Assembly: GCF_029338555.1 (NCBI RefSeq)
Contig: NZ_CP119989.1
Coordinates: forward strand, 1,612,001-1,676,000
Source of the DNA: Halobaculum marinum
GTDB taxonomy: Archaea; Halobacteriota; Halobacteria; Halobacteriales; Haloferacaceae
Direction: 5' to 3'
DNA: 64,000 nucleotides
The position numbers and the translations under genes are program-made. Shown here one piece after another: positions 43,789 to 52,770 of the stretch; positions within the stretch are counted from its first letter, which is position 1, and every line of letters begins with the position of its first letter. The notes under the pieces were generated by a model. The model was not told the DNA's origin and ran no database searches. It saw only the letters and a program-made list of their open reading frames with translations.

Positions 43789-44805
43789 ATGACCACCAGT
43801 AGCGCGCCGGGGAAGGTGTACCTCTTCGGCGAGCACGCGGTCGTCTACGGCGAACCGGCGGTTCCCTGCGCGGTGGAGCGCCGCGCCCGGGTGACCGTCG
43901 AACCGCGCGAGGACGGACGCGTTCGCGTCGACGCGGCGGACCTCTCGCTCGACGGCTTCACCGTGACGTGGGGCGGGAGCATCGACGACAGACCTGACGT
44001 GGACGTGCCCGCACCGCTGCTCGAAGCGGCCATGGAGTACATCGAGGCCGCCGTGGACCAGGCACGCGAGGCCGCAGAGGCACCCGACGCCGGCTTCGAC
44101 ATCACCGTCCAGTCCGACATCCCGCTGGGCGCGGGGCTGGGCTCGTCGGCGGCGGTCGTAGTCGCCGGCATCGACGCGGCAACCCGCGCGCTGGGCACCG
44201 AACTCGACCCGGAGGAGGTCGCTCGTCGCGCCTACGAGGCGGAGTTCGAGGTCCAAGACGGGCAGGCGTCGCGCGCGGACACGTTCTGCTCGGCGATGGG
44301 TGGCGCCGTCAGGGTCGAGGGCGACGACACCCGCACCATCGACGCGCCGCCGCTCCCGTTCGTCGTCGGCTACGACGGCGGCGCCGGCGACACCGGCCAA
44401 CTCGTCGCGGGCGTGCGCGCCCTCCGCGAGGAACACGAGTTCGCCGCCGACACGGTCGAGACGGTCGGTGACCTGACCCGCGAGGGCGAGCGCCTCCTCG
44501 CAGCCGCCGACCCCAACGAGGAGCCGTCCGAGGACCTGTTGGACGACCTCGGCGAGCTGATGAACTTCAACCACGGTCTGCTGGAGGCACTGGGCGTGTC
44601 CTCCGGCTCCCTGGACGCGATGGTGTGGGCCGCCCGCGAGGCGGGCGCGCACGGGGCGAAGCTCACCGGCGCCGGCGGCGGCGGCTGTACGGTCGCACTT
44701 GACCCGACCGACGAGACGGAGTTCGCACTCGGCTACACCGCCGAGTGCGAGCAGGCGTTCCGCGCGGAGTTGGCGACCGAGGGCGTGCGCGTGGAGGAGC
44801 CGTAG
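43789..44805 (+). CDS. mvk: Mevalonate kinase
   Basis: A 338-residue GHMP kinase that phosphorylates mevalonate in the archaeal lipid isoprenoid pathway. Motif 1 is SAPGKVYLFGEHAVVYGEPAV, motif 2 SDIPLGAGLGSSAAVVVAG (the phosphate loop), and motif 3 HGAKLTGAGGGGCTVAL. It ends EQAFRAELATEGVRVEEP. Its stop directly abuts the ipk ATG (TAGATG), so both enzymes of this branch are made from one mRNA. Archaea then use decarboxylation plus isopentenyl phosphate kinase instead of the classical route. The start MTTSSAPGKVYLFGEH is the one with the expected N-terminus. Confidence 0.96.
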   Translation: MTTSSAPGKVYLFGEHAVVYGEPAVPCAVERRARVTVEPREDGRVRVDAADLSLDGFTVTWGGSIDDRPDVDVPAPLLEAAMEYIEAAVDQAREAAEAPDAGFDITVQSDIPLGAGLGSSAAVVVAGIDAATRALGTELDPEEVARRAYEAEFEVQDGQASRADTFCSAMGGAVRVEGDDTRTIDAPPLPFVVGYDGGAGDTGQLVAGVRALREEHEFAADTVETVGDLTREGERLLAAADPNEEPSEDLLDDLGELMNFNHGLLEALGVSSGSLDAMVWAAREAGAHGAKLTGAGGGGCTVALDPTDETEFALGYTAECEQAFRAELATEGVRVEEP

Positions 44806-45540
44806 ATGACGACCGTACTCAAACTCGGCGGCTCGGTGATCACCGAGAAGGACCGCCCGGAGACGCTCGACGGGGAGACGCTCGCGGCGCTGGCGGCGGC
44901 GGTCGCGGCGGCCGACGTCGACGACCTCGTGATCGTCCACGGCGGCGGGTCGTTCGGCCACCACCACGCCGCAGAACACGGTGTGAGCACGACCGAAGGC
45001 ATCCACGACGTGCGCGGCGTGATGGACGTCCACGGCGCGATGACGACGCTCAACCGCTTCGTGCTCTCGCGACTCCACGCCGAGGACGTGCCCGCGGTGC
45101 CGGTCCACCCGTTCTCTACGGCGAAACGGGACGCCGACGGCGAGTTGACGCTGATGACCGAACAGGTTGCCACGATGGTCGACGAGGGGTTCGTCCCCGT
45201 CCTCCACGGCGACGGCGTCGTCCACGCGGGCGAGGGGGTCACCGTCCTCTCGGGCGACGAGTTGGTGACGGAACTGGCGACCGCGCTCGACGCCGACCGC
45301 GTCGGCCTCTGCTCGACGGTGCCGGGCGTGCTCGACGACGACGACGCGGTGATCCCCCACATCGACGACTTCGACGCCGTCGCCGACGTGCTCGGCGTCA
45401 GCGACGCGACCGACGTGACTGGCGGTATGGCCGCCAAGGTGCGGGAACTGCTGGCGCTGGGTTCGCCGGCGTACGTGTTCGGCCCCGAGGCGGTCGCGGG
45501 CTTCCTCGCCGGCGACGACGTGGGCACGCGGATCGGGTAG
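44806..45540 (+). CDS. ipk: Isopentenyl phosphate kinase
   Basis: A 244-residue amino-acid-kinase-fold enzyme that makes isopentenyl diphosphate from isopentenyl phosphate, the hallmark step of the archaeal alternative mevalonate pathway. TVLKLGGSVITEKDRPETL is the start with its Lys, LVIVHGGGSFGHHHAAEHG carries the catalytic His pair, and VLSGDELVTELA plus DVTGGMAAKVREL close the active site. No other archaeal kinase of this fold has the HGGGSFGH pattern. Coupled to mvk with no gap. Confidence 0.95.
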   Translation: MTTVLKLGGSVITEKDRPETLDGETLAALAAAVAAADVDDLVIVHGGGSFGHHHAAEHGVSTTEGIHDVRGVMDVHGAMTTLNRFVLSRLHAEDVPAVPVHPFSTAKRDADGELTLMTEQVATMVDEGFVPVLHGDGVVHAGEGVTVLSGDELVTELATALDADRVGLCSTVPGVLDDDDAVIPHIDDFDAVADVLGVSDATDVTGGMAAKVRELLALGSPAYVFGPEAVAGFLAGDDVGTRIG

Positions 45541-45549
45541 GCCGGCCGA

Positions 45550-46503
45550 TCAGTCGAATCGCCGGCGCAGCGCCGCCCGAATCGGCTCACGCTGGACGAG
45601 CACGAACGCCACGAGGACACACGCGAACCCCTGTATCGTCCGCCCGGCGAGTGTCTCCCCGAGCACGAGGAAGCCAAACAGCGCCGCAAACGGCGGGATG
45701 GCGTACTCCAACAGTCCCGCGCGGATCGGGCCGAGGCGGTCGAGCAGGCGGAAGTACAGCAGGAAGCCGCCTGCGCCGGGGACCACCGCGAGGTACAGCA
45801 ACCACGCGATGCCCGCTCGGGAGGGGTCGATAGCGAGCGGATTCTGTCCGAGGGCGCCGGCGGCGACGTGGAGCAGGAGGGCGCCGACCGCGGCCATCCA
45901 CGCTTGGAGCGCGAGCGGGCCGAGCGTCGCGTCGTCCTCTCGCGTCGTGACCGCGCCGGCGACCCACGCGACGGCGGAGCCGAACACGAACAGCGTCCCG
46001 AGCGCGGCGCCGGAACCGACCGATTCGGCGGAGGTCGACCCACCGTCGAGGAGTGCGACCAGTGCGCGGACCCGCTCCGGGTCCGGGTCGGCGATGAGCA
46101 CCAGCCCACCGAACCCGACCAGGAGCCCCACCGCGCCGACGGCGTCGATTCGGTCGTCGGGGCGGAGCCCGCGAGCGGCGACGGGCGTGAGCACGGGGAT
46201 CAGACCGAGGAGCGTGGCGGCGACGGCGCTGGAGACGTACTGCTGGCCGGTGAACAACAGCGCGTGGTGGAGACCGATGGAGAACGCCCCGCCCGCGAGG
46301 ATGGGCGCGAGGTCGCCCACCCCCGCCGGTCGGAGTCGGCGACCGGACGCGACCGCGACGACGAGGAGCGTCGCCGCGGCGACGTCGAATCGGAGCGCCG
46401 CCAACAGGACGGGTGGAAAGTCGGCGAGCGCCGCTTTGGTCGCGACGAACGCGGTCCCCCACAGCGCCGCGAGCGCGAGGAACCCGCCGGCGTCGCGGTT
46501 CAC
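45550..46503 (-). CDS. DMT-superfamily (EamA) transporter
   Basis: A 317-residue integral membrane protein with about ten hydrophobic helices and two EamA halves (FLALAALWGTAFVATKAALADFPPVLLAALRF first; LQAWMAAVGALLLHVAAGALGQNPL through SRAGIAWLLYLAVVPGAGGFLLYFRLLDRLGPIRAGLLEYAIPPFAALFGFLVLGETL second). The GETL end of helix 9-10 is typical for DMT exporters of metabolites and amino acids. The substrate is unknown. It is convergent with ipk, with a 9-bp gap. Confidence 0.87.
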   Translation of the reverse strand: MNRDAGGFLALAALWGTAFVATKAALADFPPVLLAALRFDVAAATLLVVAVASGRRLRPAGVGDLAPILAGGAFSIGLHHALLFTGQQYVSSAVAATLLGLIPVLTPVAARGLRPDDRIDAVGAVGLLVGFGGLVLIADPDPERVRALVALLDGGSTSAESVGSGAALGTLFVFGSAVAWVAGAVTTREDDATLGPLALQAWMAAVGALLLHVAAGALGQNPLAIDPSRAGIAWLLYLAVVPGAGGFLLYFRLLDRLGPIRAGLLEYAIPPFAALFGFLVLGETLAGRTIQGFACVLVAFVLVQREPIRAALRRRFD

Positions 46504-46546
46504 GCGCCGCTCCAGAGGGGCGCCGGTCGGGCCGCCCCGTCACCGC

Positions 46547-47371
46547 TCACAGTTCGAACCGGAGGCCGTCGCGAGCGACGCGCACGTCGCCGTCGAAGTG
46601 GCGCCGCACCGACTCGATCATCGCCTCGTGCTCGCCTTCGGTGTGTGGGTACAGGTGCGTGAGGTACACCCGGTCGACGTCGACGCCCGCGAGGGCCTCC
46701 CCTAACTGCGTCGGCGTCGGGTGGTTGTCCACGTCCACCTCGTCGGGGAACGAGCAGTCGTGGGCGAGCACGCGGGCGCCGTCGGCGAAGTTCGCCAGCC
46801 CTGCGAACGCCTCGGAGTCGCCCGAGAACACGAAGTCGCCGCCGGTGGCGTCGTCCTCGCTGTCGCCGCCGTCGGTGCCCTCCGCGAGGTCGCCGTCGTC
46901 GTCTGCCCCACGGTCGGCGAACCGGTAGGCGAGACACGGCTTCGAGTGGCGCGTCTCGTATGCCTCCACGTCGAGGCCGGCCACCGAGAACGTCGTCTCG
47001 GGGTGGACCTCGCGGACGCTCACGTCGACGCGACCGTCGAGGTACTCGAACTCCCCGACCGACAGCAGGTCGTCGATCAGCGCCTTCGTCCCGGCGGGGC
47101 CGACGACGGTGAGCCGTTCTTCCCCCGCGAGCCACCGCGCCTTCAACAGCGGGAGGAGGTCGGCGACGTGGTCGAGGTGGTGGTGCGTGAGCAGGACCGT
47201 CGAGACGGCCTCGTAGCCGGGGTCGGTCTGGGAGAGGCGGTGGAGGATCCCCGCGCCGCAGTCGACCAGCAGGGGGCGTCGGTCGCCCGGGGCGGCCTCG
47301 ACGAGCAGGCCGGTCTGGACGCGGTCGGCGACGGGCATCGCCGACCCGGTTCCGAGGAACGTGACGCGCAT
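46547..47371 (-). CDS. RNase Z-family metallo-beta-lactamase hydrolase
   Basis: A 274-residue member of the RNase Z/ElaC group. MRVTFLGTGSAMPVADRVQTGLLVE is the family beginning, followed by the metal motif VLLTHHHLDHVADLLPLL, then YETRHSKPCLAYRF, FSGDSEAF and VYLTHLYPH. RNase Z proteins cut tRNA 3' trailers, and haloarchaea carry several paralogues including some with exonuclease activity. The canonical long arm used for tRNA docking is not clearly present; instead there is an acidic insertion (GADDDGDLAEGTDGGDSEDDATGG). A role in RNA 3' trimming is plausible but unproven. Divergent from the Lhr helicase. Confidence 0.85.
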   Translation of the reverse strand: MRVTFLGTGSAMPVADRVQTGLLVEAAPGDRRPLLVDCGAGILHRLSQTDPGYEAVSTVLLTHHHLDHVADLLPLLKARWLAGEERLTVVGPAGTKALIDDLLSVGEFEYLDGRVDVSVREVHPETTFSVAGLDVEAYETRHSKPCLAYRFADRGADDDGDLAEGTDGGDSEDDATGGDFVFSGDSEAFAGLANFADGARVLAHDCSFPDEVDVDNHPTPTQLGEALAGVDVDRVYLTHLYPHTEGEHEAMIESVRRHFDGDVRVARDGLRFEL

Positions 47372-47502
47372 ACTCGGTGGTCCGTGTCGCGCCGGGAAGC
47401 GGTTGCGGTTCCGGCCCTCCACTCGCGACCGCCGCCCGTCCCCGTGGCCGGCGGGGTCTGACCCCCACAACCCACTTACCCGCGCGGCCCCTCGCGATCC
47501 CA

Positions 47503-50355
47503 ATGACCGAGGGTCGGGACCTGCTCGCGGCGACGGACGCCGAGTACGACTTCGACCCCGCGACCGTCGACATCGCCGACGCCGACGTGCTCGACCGCCT
47601 CGAACCCAGCGTGCGCGAGTGGTGGGTCGAGGAGTTCGGCGCGTTCGTCGGCGGCAACGGCGGCTTCTTCACGCCACCGCAGCGCGAAGCGATCCCGCTC
47701 ATCGACGAAGGGGAGAACGCGCTCGTCTGTTCGCCGACGGGGTCGGGGAAGACCCTCTCGGCGTTCACCGCGATCCTCAACGACCTGTTCCGCCGCGAGC
47801 GCGAACAGGCGGAGGGCCTCGACAACGCCGTCTATTGTCTGTACGTCTCCCCGCTGAAGTCGCTCGCCAACGACATCACCCGCAACCTCGCGGAGCCGAT
47901 CGCTGGCATCTCGGAGAACCTCGCCGACCGGGGGCACGAGACGGCTGTGCGGCAGGCGATCCGCCACGGCGACACGCCCGACAGCGAGCGCCGGAAGATG
48001 CTGGAGGAGACGCCGCACGTCCTCAACACGACGCCGGAGACGCTCGCGATCCTGCTCAACTCCCCGAAGTTCAAGGAGAAACTCCGCTCCGTCGAGTACG
48101 TCGTCGTCGACGAGATCCACTCGCTGGCGGAGAACAAGCGCGGCACCCACCTGGCGGTGTCGCTGGAGCGGCTCGAACGCATGTGCGAGTCGTCGCCGAC
48201 GCGGATCGGCTGTTCGGCGACCGTCGAGCCGCTCACGACGATGGCCGAGTTCCTCGTCGGCGGCGAGCCGCGGAGCGGCTCGGGATCGGCGAGCGGGGAG
48301 CGAAGCGACCCGCGAGACGGCGAGTACGACTCCGAGGCTGGCGCCGGCGACTGGGAGCCGCGCGAGTACGAGATAGTCGACACCCGCTTCGTCCGCGAGT
48401 TCGACCTCCGGCTGGAGTGCCCGACGGACGACCTGATCGACACGCCACGGGACGTGGTGAACGAGCGCTTCTACGACCGCCTCCACGAGTTGATCGACGG
48501 CCACGAGAACACGCTCGTGTTCACGAACACCCGGTCGGGCGCCGAGCGGGTGCTGACGAACCTCCGCGAGCGCTTCGGCTACGACGACACCGACTCCGGC
48601 TGTCACCACGGGTCGATGTCGAAGGAGCACCGCGAGGCGATCGAAGAGCAACTGAAGTCGGGCGACGTGGACGTGGTGACGACCTCGACCTCGCTGGAAC
48701 TGGGCATCGACATGCCCCACATCGACCTCGTCGTGCAGGTCGGGTCGCCGAAGTCGGTCGCCTCACTCCTCCAGCGCGTCGGCCGTGCGGGCCACCAACT
48801 CGGCCAGACCGTCGAGGGGCGGGTGATCGCGCTCGACCGCGACGAGTTAGTGGAGTGTGCGGTGATGCTCCAGAAGGCCGAAGAGGGGTTCGTCGACCGC
48901 GTGTTCGTCCCCGAGAACGCCCAGGACGTCGCCGCCCAACAGGTGTACGGGATGGCGATCAACTCGGTGAAGCGGGAGGCCGACGTACTCGACACGCTCC
49001 GGTCTGCGTACCCGTACCGGAACTACACCGACGCCGACTGGGAACAGCTCATGCGCTATCTCACGGCCGGCTACGAGGGGATGGAGGAGAAGAACGTGTA
49101 CGCGAAGGTGTGGCGCGACACGAACGACGCCCCCGACGGCGAGTTCCACTACGAGGAGTTCGACGTCGGCGAACCGCTGATCGGCAAGCGCGGGCGGATG
49201 GCGCGCGTCATCTACATGACGAACCTCGGCACCATCCCCGACTCGTTCACCATCGACGTGTTCGTGCGCGGCAGCGACGAGTGGGTCGGCCAACTCGACG
49301 AGGAGTACCTGGACACGCTGGAGAAGGGCGACGTGTTCCAGTTGGGCGGCGCCACCTACCAGTTCAGCTACCGCCGCGGGTCGAAGGTGTACGTCGACCC
49401 CTCGAGCGACCGCCCCACCGTCCCCTCGTGGTTCTCCGAGCGCCTCCCGCTTAGCTACGATCTGGGCCGGGAGATACTCGACTTCCAGGGCGAGGTGCTC
49501 GACCGACTGTCGAGCGGCGGCCCCGCGACCGCGCGGCGGTGGCTCCGCGGCCTCCCGCTCGACGAGAACTCCGTGCGCGCTATCACGCGGATGTTCGACG
49601 AACAGCGGCGCTACCTCGGGTCCGAGGGCGTCTCCACCCACGACCGACTCGTCGTCGAGCAGGTGCTCGACCGCGCGGAGTACCGCCGGCACTACCACGT
49701 CCACAGCAACTACGGCCGGGAGTTCAACGACGGCCTGTCGCGGCTGGTCGCGTACCGCTGCTCGCGGCGGGCGAACACGAACGTCCAGGTTGCGGTCGCC
49801 GACAACGGCTTCACCGTCTCGATGCCGCTGAACCGGAAGGTGGACGTAGCGGACGTGCTCGCCGACATCGACCCCGACGACGTGTACCCGGACCTGCGGG
49901 CGGCGCTCCAGGGGACCGACCTGTTGAAGCGCTACTTCCGGATCAACGCGACGCGGTCGCTGATGATCCTCAAGCGCTACAAGGGGTACGAGAAGTCCGC
50001 CGCCCAACAGCAGGTGTCCTCGGAGATGCTCATCTCCTTCGCCGAGGGCCTCGACTCCTTCGCCGTGTTGGAGGAGACGTACCGCGAGATCGTGGAGGAC
50101 AAACTGAACGTCGCCGGACTCCGCGAGGTGCTCGCGGCGGTGCAGGCGGGCGACCTCGCGGTGGTCGAACACGAGGTGGACACGCCGTCGCCACGGGCGT
50201 TCGGCTTGGCGACGCTGATGGCCAGCGACGTGGTGCTCGCCGAGGACGAGGACGCCGTGCTCGCGGAGTTCCACGCCCGCGTGATGGAGGCGGTCGGCGA
50301 CGACGCCAGTCGTGGTGTGCTCGCGGACGCGACGGACCCGACCGGAGCCGAGTAA
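47503..50355 (+). CDS. Lhr-type ATP-dependent helicase
   Basis: A 950-residue superfamily 2 helicase of the large-helicase-related (Lhr) family, which acts on DNA/RNA duplexes in repair or RNA handling. Walker A is SPTGSGKT (77-84), the DEIH box is VVVDEIHSLAENKRGTHL, and the sixth helicase motif is QRVGRAGHQLGQ. A winged-helix and Lhr-core region follows, ending with the helical DUF-like end. A 35-residue low-complexity loop (SGSGSASGERSDPRDG) interrupts the first helicase domain near 260-290, and it is probably a halophile insertion. Length fits Lhr-core proteins. It is transcribed divergently from an RNase Z-like gene. Confidence 0.92.
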   Translation: MTEGRDLLAATDAEYDFDPATVDIADADVLDRLEPSVREWWVEEFGAFVGGNGGFFTPPQREAIPLIDEGENALVCSPTGSGKTLSAFTAILNDLFRREREQAEGLDNAVYCLYVSPLKSLANDITRNLAEPIAGISENLADRGHETAVRQAIRHGDTPDSERRKMLEETPHVLNTTPETLAILLNSPKFKEKLRSVEYVVVDEIHSLAENKRGTHLAVSLERLERMCESSPTRIGCSATVEPLTTMAEFLVGGEPRSGSGSASGERSDPRDGEYDSEAGAGDWEPREYEIVDTRFVREFDLRLECPTDDLIDTPRDVVNERFYDRLHELIDGHENTLVFTNTRSGAERVLTNLRERFGYDDTDSGCHHGSMSKEHREAIEEQLKSGDVDVVTTSTSLELGIDMPHIDLVVQVGSPKSVASLLQRVGRAGHQLGQTVEGRVIALDRDELVECAVMLQKAEEGFVDRVFVPENAQDVAAQQVYGMAINSVKREADVLDTLRSAYPYRNYTDADWEQLMRYLTAGYEGMEEKNVYAKVWRDTNDAPDGEFHYEEFDVGEPLIGKRGRMARVIYMTNLGTIPDSFTIDVFVRGSDEWVGQLDEEYLDTLEKGDVFQLGGATYQFSYRRGSKVYVDPSSDRPTVPSWFSERLPLSYDLGREILDFQGEVLDRLSSGGPATARRWLRGLPLDENSVRAITRMFDEQRRYLGSEGVSTHDRLVVEQVLDRAEYRRHYHVHSNYGREFNDGLSRLVAYRCSRRANTNVQVAVADNGFTVSMPLNRKVDVADVLADIDPDDVYPDLRAALQGTDLLKRYFRINATRSLMILKRYKGYEKSAAQQQVSSEMLISFAEGLDSFAVLEETYREIVEDKLNVAGLREVLAAVQAGDLAVVEHEVDTPSPRAFGLATLMASDVVLAEDEDAVLAEFHARVMEAVGDDASRGVLADATDPTGAE

Positions 50356-50415
50356 CCAGCCGCCCCGACGGCGACGACCCCACAGAGTTTACCCCCGGCA
50401 CCCGTAGGCGAGTGC

Positions 50416-50874
50416 ATGGAGTCGCTCAACCCCCGCGTCCGCCTCGCGTGGCTGCTGGGGGCGTTCGTCCCGGGCGCGATCATCGTGGGCGTCGGCGTCG
50501 TCGCCGTCCGGATCGGCGCGCCGGTGCCGCTCGCCGCCGCGGTCGGCGTCGCGACGCTCGTCGTGGCGCTCGGACTGGTCGCCGCCGTCTACCGCTACCG
50601 CGTCTGGCGCTTCGAGGTGCGCGACGACTCGCTGTACATCGTCCGCGGCGTCTTCACCCGCGTCGACACCTCCGTCCCGTACGTCAGGGTCCAACACGTC
50701 GACACTCGCCGCGGGCCCCTGGAGCGCACGCTCGGACTGGCGTCGGTCGTCGTGTACACCGCAGGGTCGCGCGGCGCCGACATCACGATCCCCGGCCTCA
50801 CCCCCACGCGGGCCGGTGAACTGCGCGAGCGACTGCGCGAACTCGCGACGGAGTCGGAGTTCGACGCGGTCTGA
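50416..50874 (+). CDS. PH-domain membrane protein (YdbS-like)
   Basis: A 152-residue protein with two membrane helices at the start (WLLGAFVPGAIIVGVGVVAVRIG and VPLAAAVGVATLVVALGLVAAVY) followed by a bacterial PH (bPH2) domain with the pattern FEVRDDSLYIVRGVFTRVDTSVPYVRVQHVDTRRGPLERTLGLASVVVYTAGSRGADITIPGL. The stop overlaps the start of the next gene by one base (TGATG), which makes a pair like YdbS/YdbT of Bacillus. It is probably a small partner of the larger PH protein in the membrane. Confidence 0.85.
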   Translation: MESLNPRVRLAWLLGAFVPGAIIVGVGVVAVRIGAPVPLAAAVGVATLVVALGLVAAVYRYRVWRFEVRDDSLYIVRGVFTRVDTSVPYVRVQHVDTRRGPLERTLGLASVVVYTAGSRGADITIPGLTPTRAGELRERLRELATESEFDAV

Positions 50875-52769
50875 TGGTCCGTCTCCACCCGCTGTCGGCG
50901 GCCGTGAGCGCCCTCCGCTCGGGGGGCCAACTCGCCGTGTTCGCGCTGTTCGCGAGCACGGCGTTCGGCGGGATGAGCGGCGGGTTCGACCCGGCGGCGC
51001 TCGCGCTCGCCCCCGTCGCCTTCCTCGTCGGCGCCGGGGTGGCGGGCATCCGCTGGTACCGCTTCGAGTACGAGGTGCTCCCGGAGCACCTGGTGGTGCG
51101 TTCGGGTGTCCTCTCGCGACAGGAGCGTGAGATCCCGCTCCACCGCATCCAGAACGTCGACGTGCGCCGCAGCGTCCTCCAGCGGGCGCTCGGACTGGCG
51201 ACGGTGCGTGTGGAGACGGCTGGCGGCGGCGCGACCGAGGCGACGTTGGACGCCGTCGCCGTCGACACCGCAGAACGACTGCGCGAAGACCTCGGCGCCA
51301 GCGGCCGGGCCGCACGCGCGGCCCGACAGGCTGGCGAGGCACCCGGCGAGGGCGCGACCGAGCGCGGCGACGTGACCAGCGGCCGAGCGGTCTCCACCGA
51401 GGACCGCGAGACGCTGTACGAACTCACCGGCCGGCGCTTCGCGACGCTGTGTGCGGTGTCGTTCCGGCCCGGCGCAGTGCTCGCGCCGTTCGTCGGTGCG
51501 AGCATCTTCGACGACGTGATCGTCGACGGCGTCCGACTGCTCGTGCGCGCCGGCATCGTTGACGTGGACGTGGGCCCGGCGGACGTGCCCTCACTCGGGA
51601 TGGCCGACCTGCTGTACCTCGGTACCCTCGCCGTCGGGTCGTTCCTGCTCGTCGTGTGGGTGGTGAGCGCCGTGTTGACGTTCGTGCGCTACTACGGCTT
51701 CCGGCTGGAACGCGTCGGCGACGAGTTGCGCTACGAGCGTGGCCTGCTCGGTCGCTACAGCGGCACCGTCCCGCTGTCGAAGGTGCAGACGGTCACCGTG
51801 TCCGAGAACGTCGCGATGCGCCGTCTCGGCTACGCGAGCCTCACCGTCGACACCGCCGGTTCCTCCCCCGGGTCGAACGGTGACGACGGCGGTGCCGAGA
51901 CGGCTGTGCCGCTCGACACCCGCGAGCGAGTCGTCGCGCTCGCGGACGACCTCCGGGCGACGCTGGAGGGCGACGCCACGACGTGGACGACGGAGGCGGA
52001 CCTCGACGACGCGTTCGGCGATACGGTCGTCGAGCGACCGCCCCGGCGCGCACGGCGTCGCTACGTCGCTCGCTACGCGCTGACGGCGCTGGCGGTCACC
52101 GCGGTCGCCGTCGGCGTCGACCGCTTCGCGTTCGGCCTCCCGTCGTACCTCCCGTACCTCCCGCTCGTGGGCGTCCTCCTCGCCCCGCTCGCGGGGCACC
52201 TGACGTGGGCGAACCGCGGCTACGCGACCGTCGACGACGGCTTCGTCACCCGGACGGGGGTGCTCCGCCGTCACACCCGACTGGTGCCGTACTTCCGGCT
52301 CCAGACGGTGTTCGTCTCGCGCACGCCGTTCCAGCGCCGGCGGGACCTCGCGTCGGTCGTCGGCGACTCGGCGTCGTCCTCCCGACTGATGGGCGGCGAC
52401 GCTACCGCCCACGACATCGACGCCGCCGAGGCGGACGCGCTCCGCGAGGAGTTGCTCGACCGACTCCGGTCGAATCTGTCCACCCGGCGGCGTCGCGCGG
52501 CCCTGCGCCGCGGGCGGATAGCCGCTGAGCGGGCGGCGACCCATGCGGCCGCCGGCACAGACGACACCACCGACACCACCGACACCACCGACACCACCGA
52601 GGAGTCGACCGCGGGGAACGGACAGGCAGCGGACGAGCGCACCGGCGACCGGACGTTCGAGTGGGCCGACCCCGTCGTGACGGAGTCCAACGGCTCCGCG
52701 GCGGGTGAGCGTCGAGACGGAGACGACGGCGACGACGCCGAGGGGCGCGGTGGGGCGTCGGACAGCTAA
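50874..52769 (+). CDS. Multi-PH-domain membrane protein (YdbT-like)
   Basis: A 631-residue membrane protein with repeated PH (bPH2) units and several hydrophobic helices. Each unit shows the same pattern: VLSRQERE(I)PLHRIQNVDVRRSVLQRALGLATVRVETAGG at about 80-115, LLGRYSGTVPLSKVQTVTVSENVAMRRLGYASLTVDTAG near 290-330, and VLRRHTRLVPYFRLQTVFVSRTPFQRRRDLASVVG near 460-495. The tail is acidic and disordered, and includes four perfect 9-bp repeats (52563-52598) coding Asp-Thr-Thr. YdbS/YdbT proteins affect resistance to some toxins in Bacillus; the halophile role is unknown. Confidence 0.83.
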   Translation: MVRLHPLSAAVSALRSGGQLAVFALFASTAFGGMSGGFDPAALALAPVAFLVGAGVAGIRWYRFEYEVLPEHLVVRSGVLSRQEREIPLHRIQNVDVRRSVLQRALGLATVRVETAGGGATEATLDAVAVDTAERLREDLGASGRAARAARQAGEAPGEGATERGDVTSGRAVSTEDRETLYELTGRRFATLCAVSFRPGAVLAPFVGASIFDDVIVDGVRLLVRAGIVDVDVGPADVPSLGMADLLYLGTLAVGSFLLVVWVVSAVLTFVRYYGFRLERVGDELRYERGLLGRYSGTVPLSKVQTVTVSENVAMRRLGYASLTVDTAGSSPGSNGDDGGAETAVPLDTRERVVALADDLRATLEGDATTWTTEADLDDAFGDTVVERPPRRARRRYVARYALTALAVTAVAVGVDRFAFGLPSYLPYLPLVGVLLAPLAGHLTWANRGYATVDDGFVTRTGVLRRHTRLVPYFRLQTVFVSRTPFQRRRDLASVVGDSASSSRLMGGDATAHDIDAAEADALREELLDRLRSNLSTRRRRAALRRGRIAAERAATHAAAGTDDTTDTTDTTDTTEESTAGNGQAADERTGDRTFEWADPVVTESNGSAAGERRDGDDGDDAEGRGGASDS

Positions 52770-52770
52770 C

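Noticed and set aside
47361-49454. 697-codon plus-strand frame overlapping the Lhr-type helicase
   Set aside because: It is a second frame over the helicase with Arg-rich sequence and no domain; helicase motifs are all in the other frame.
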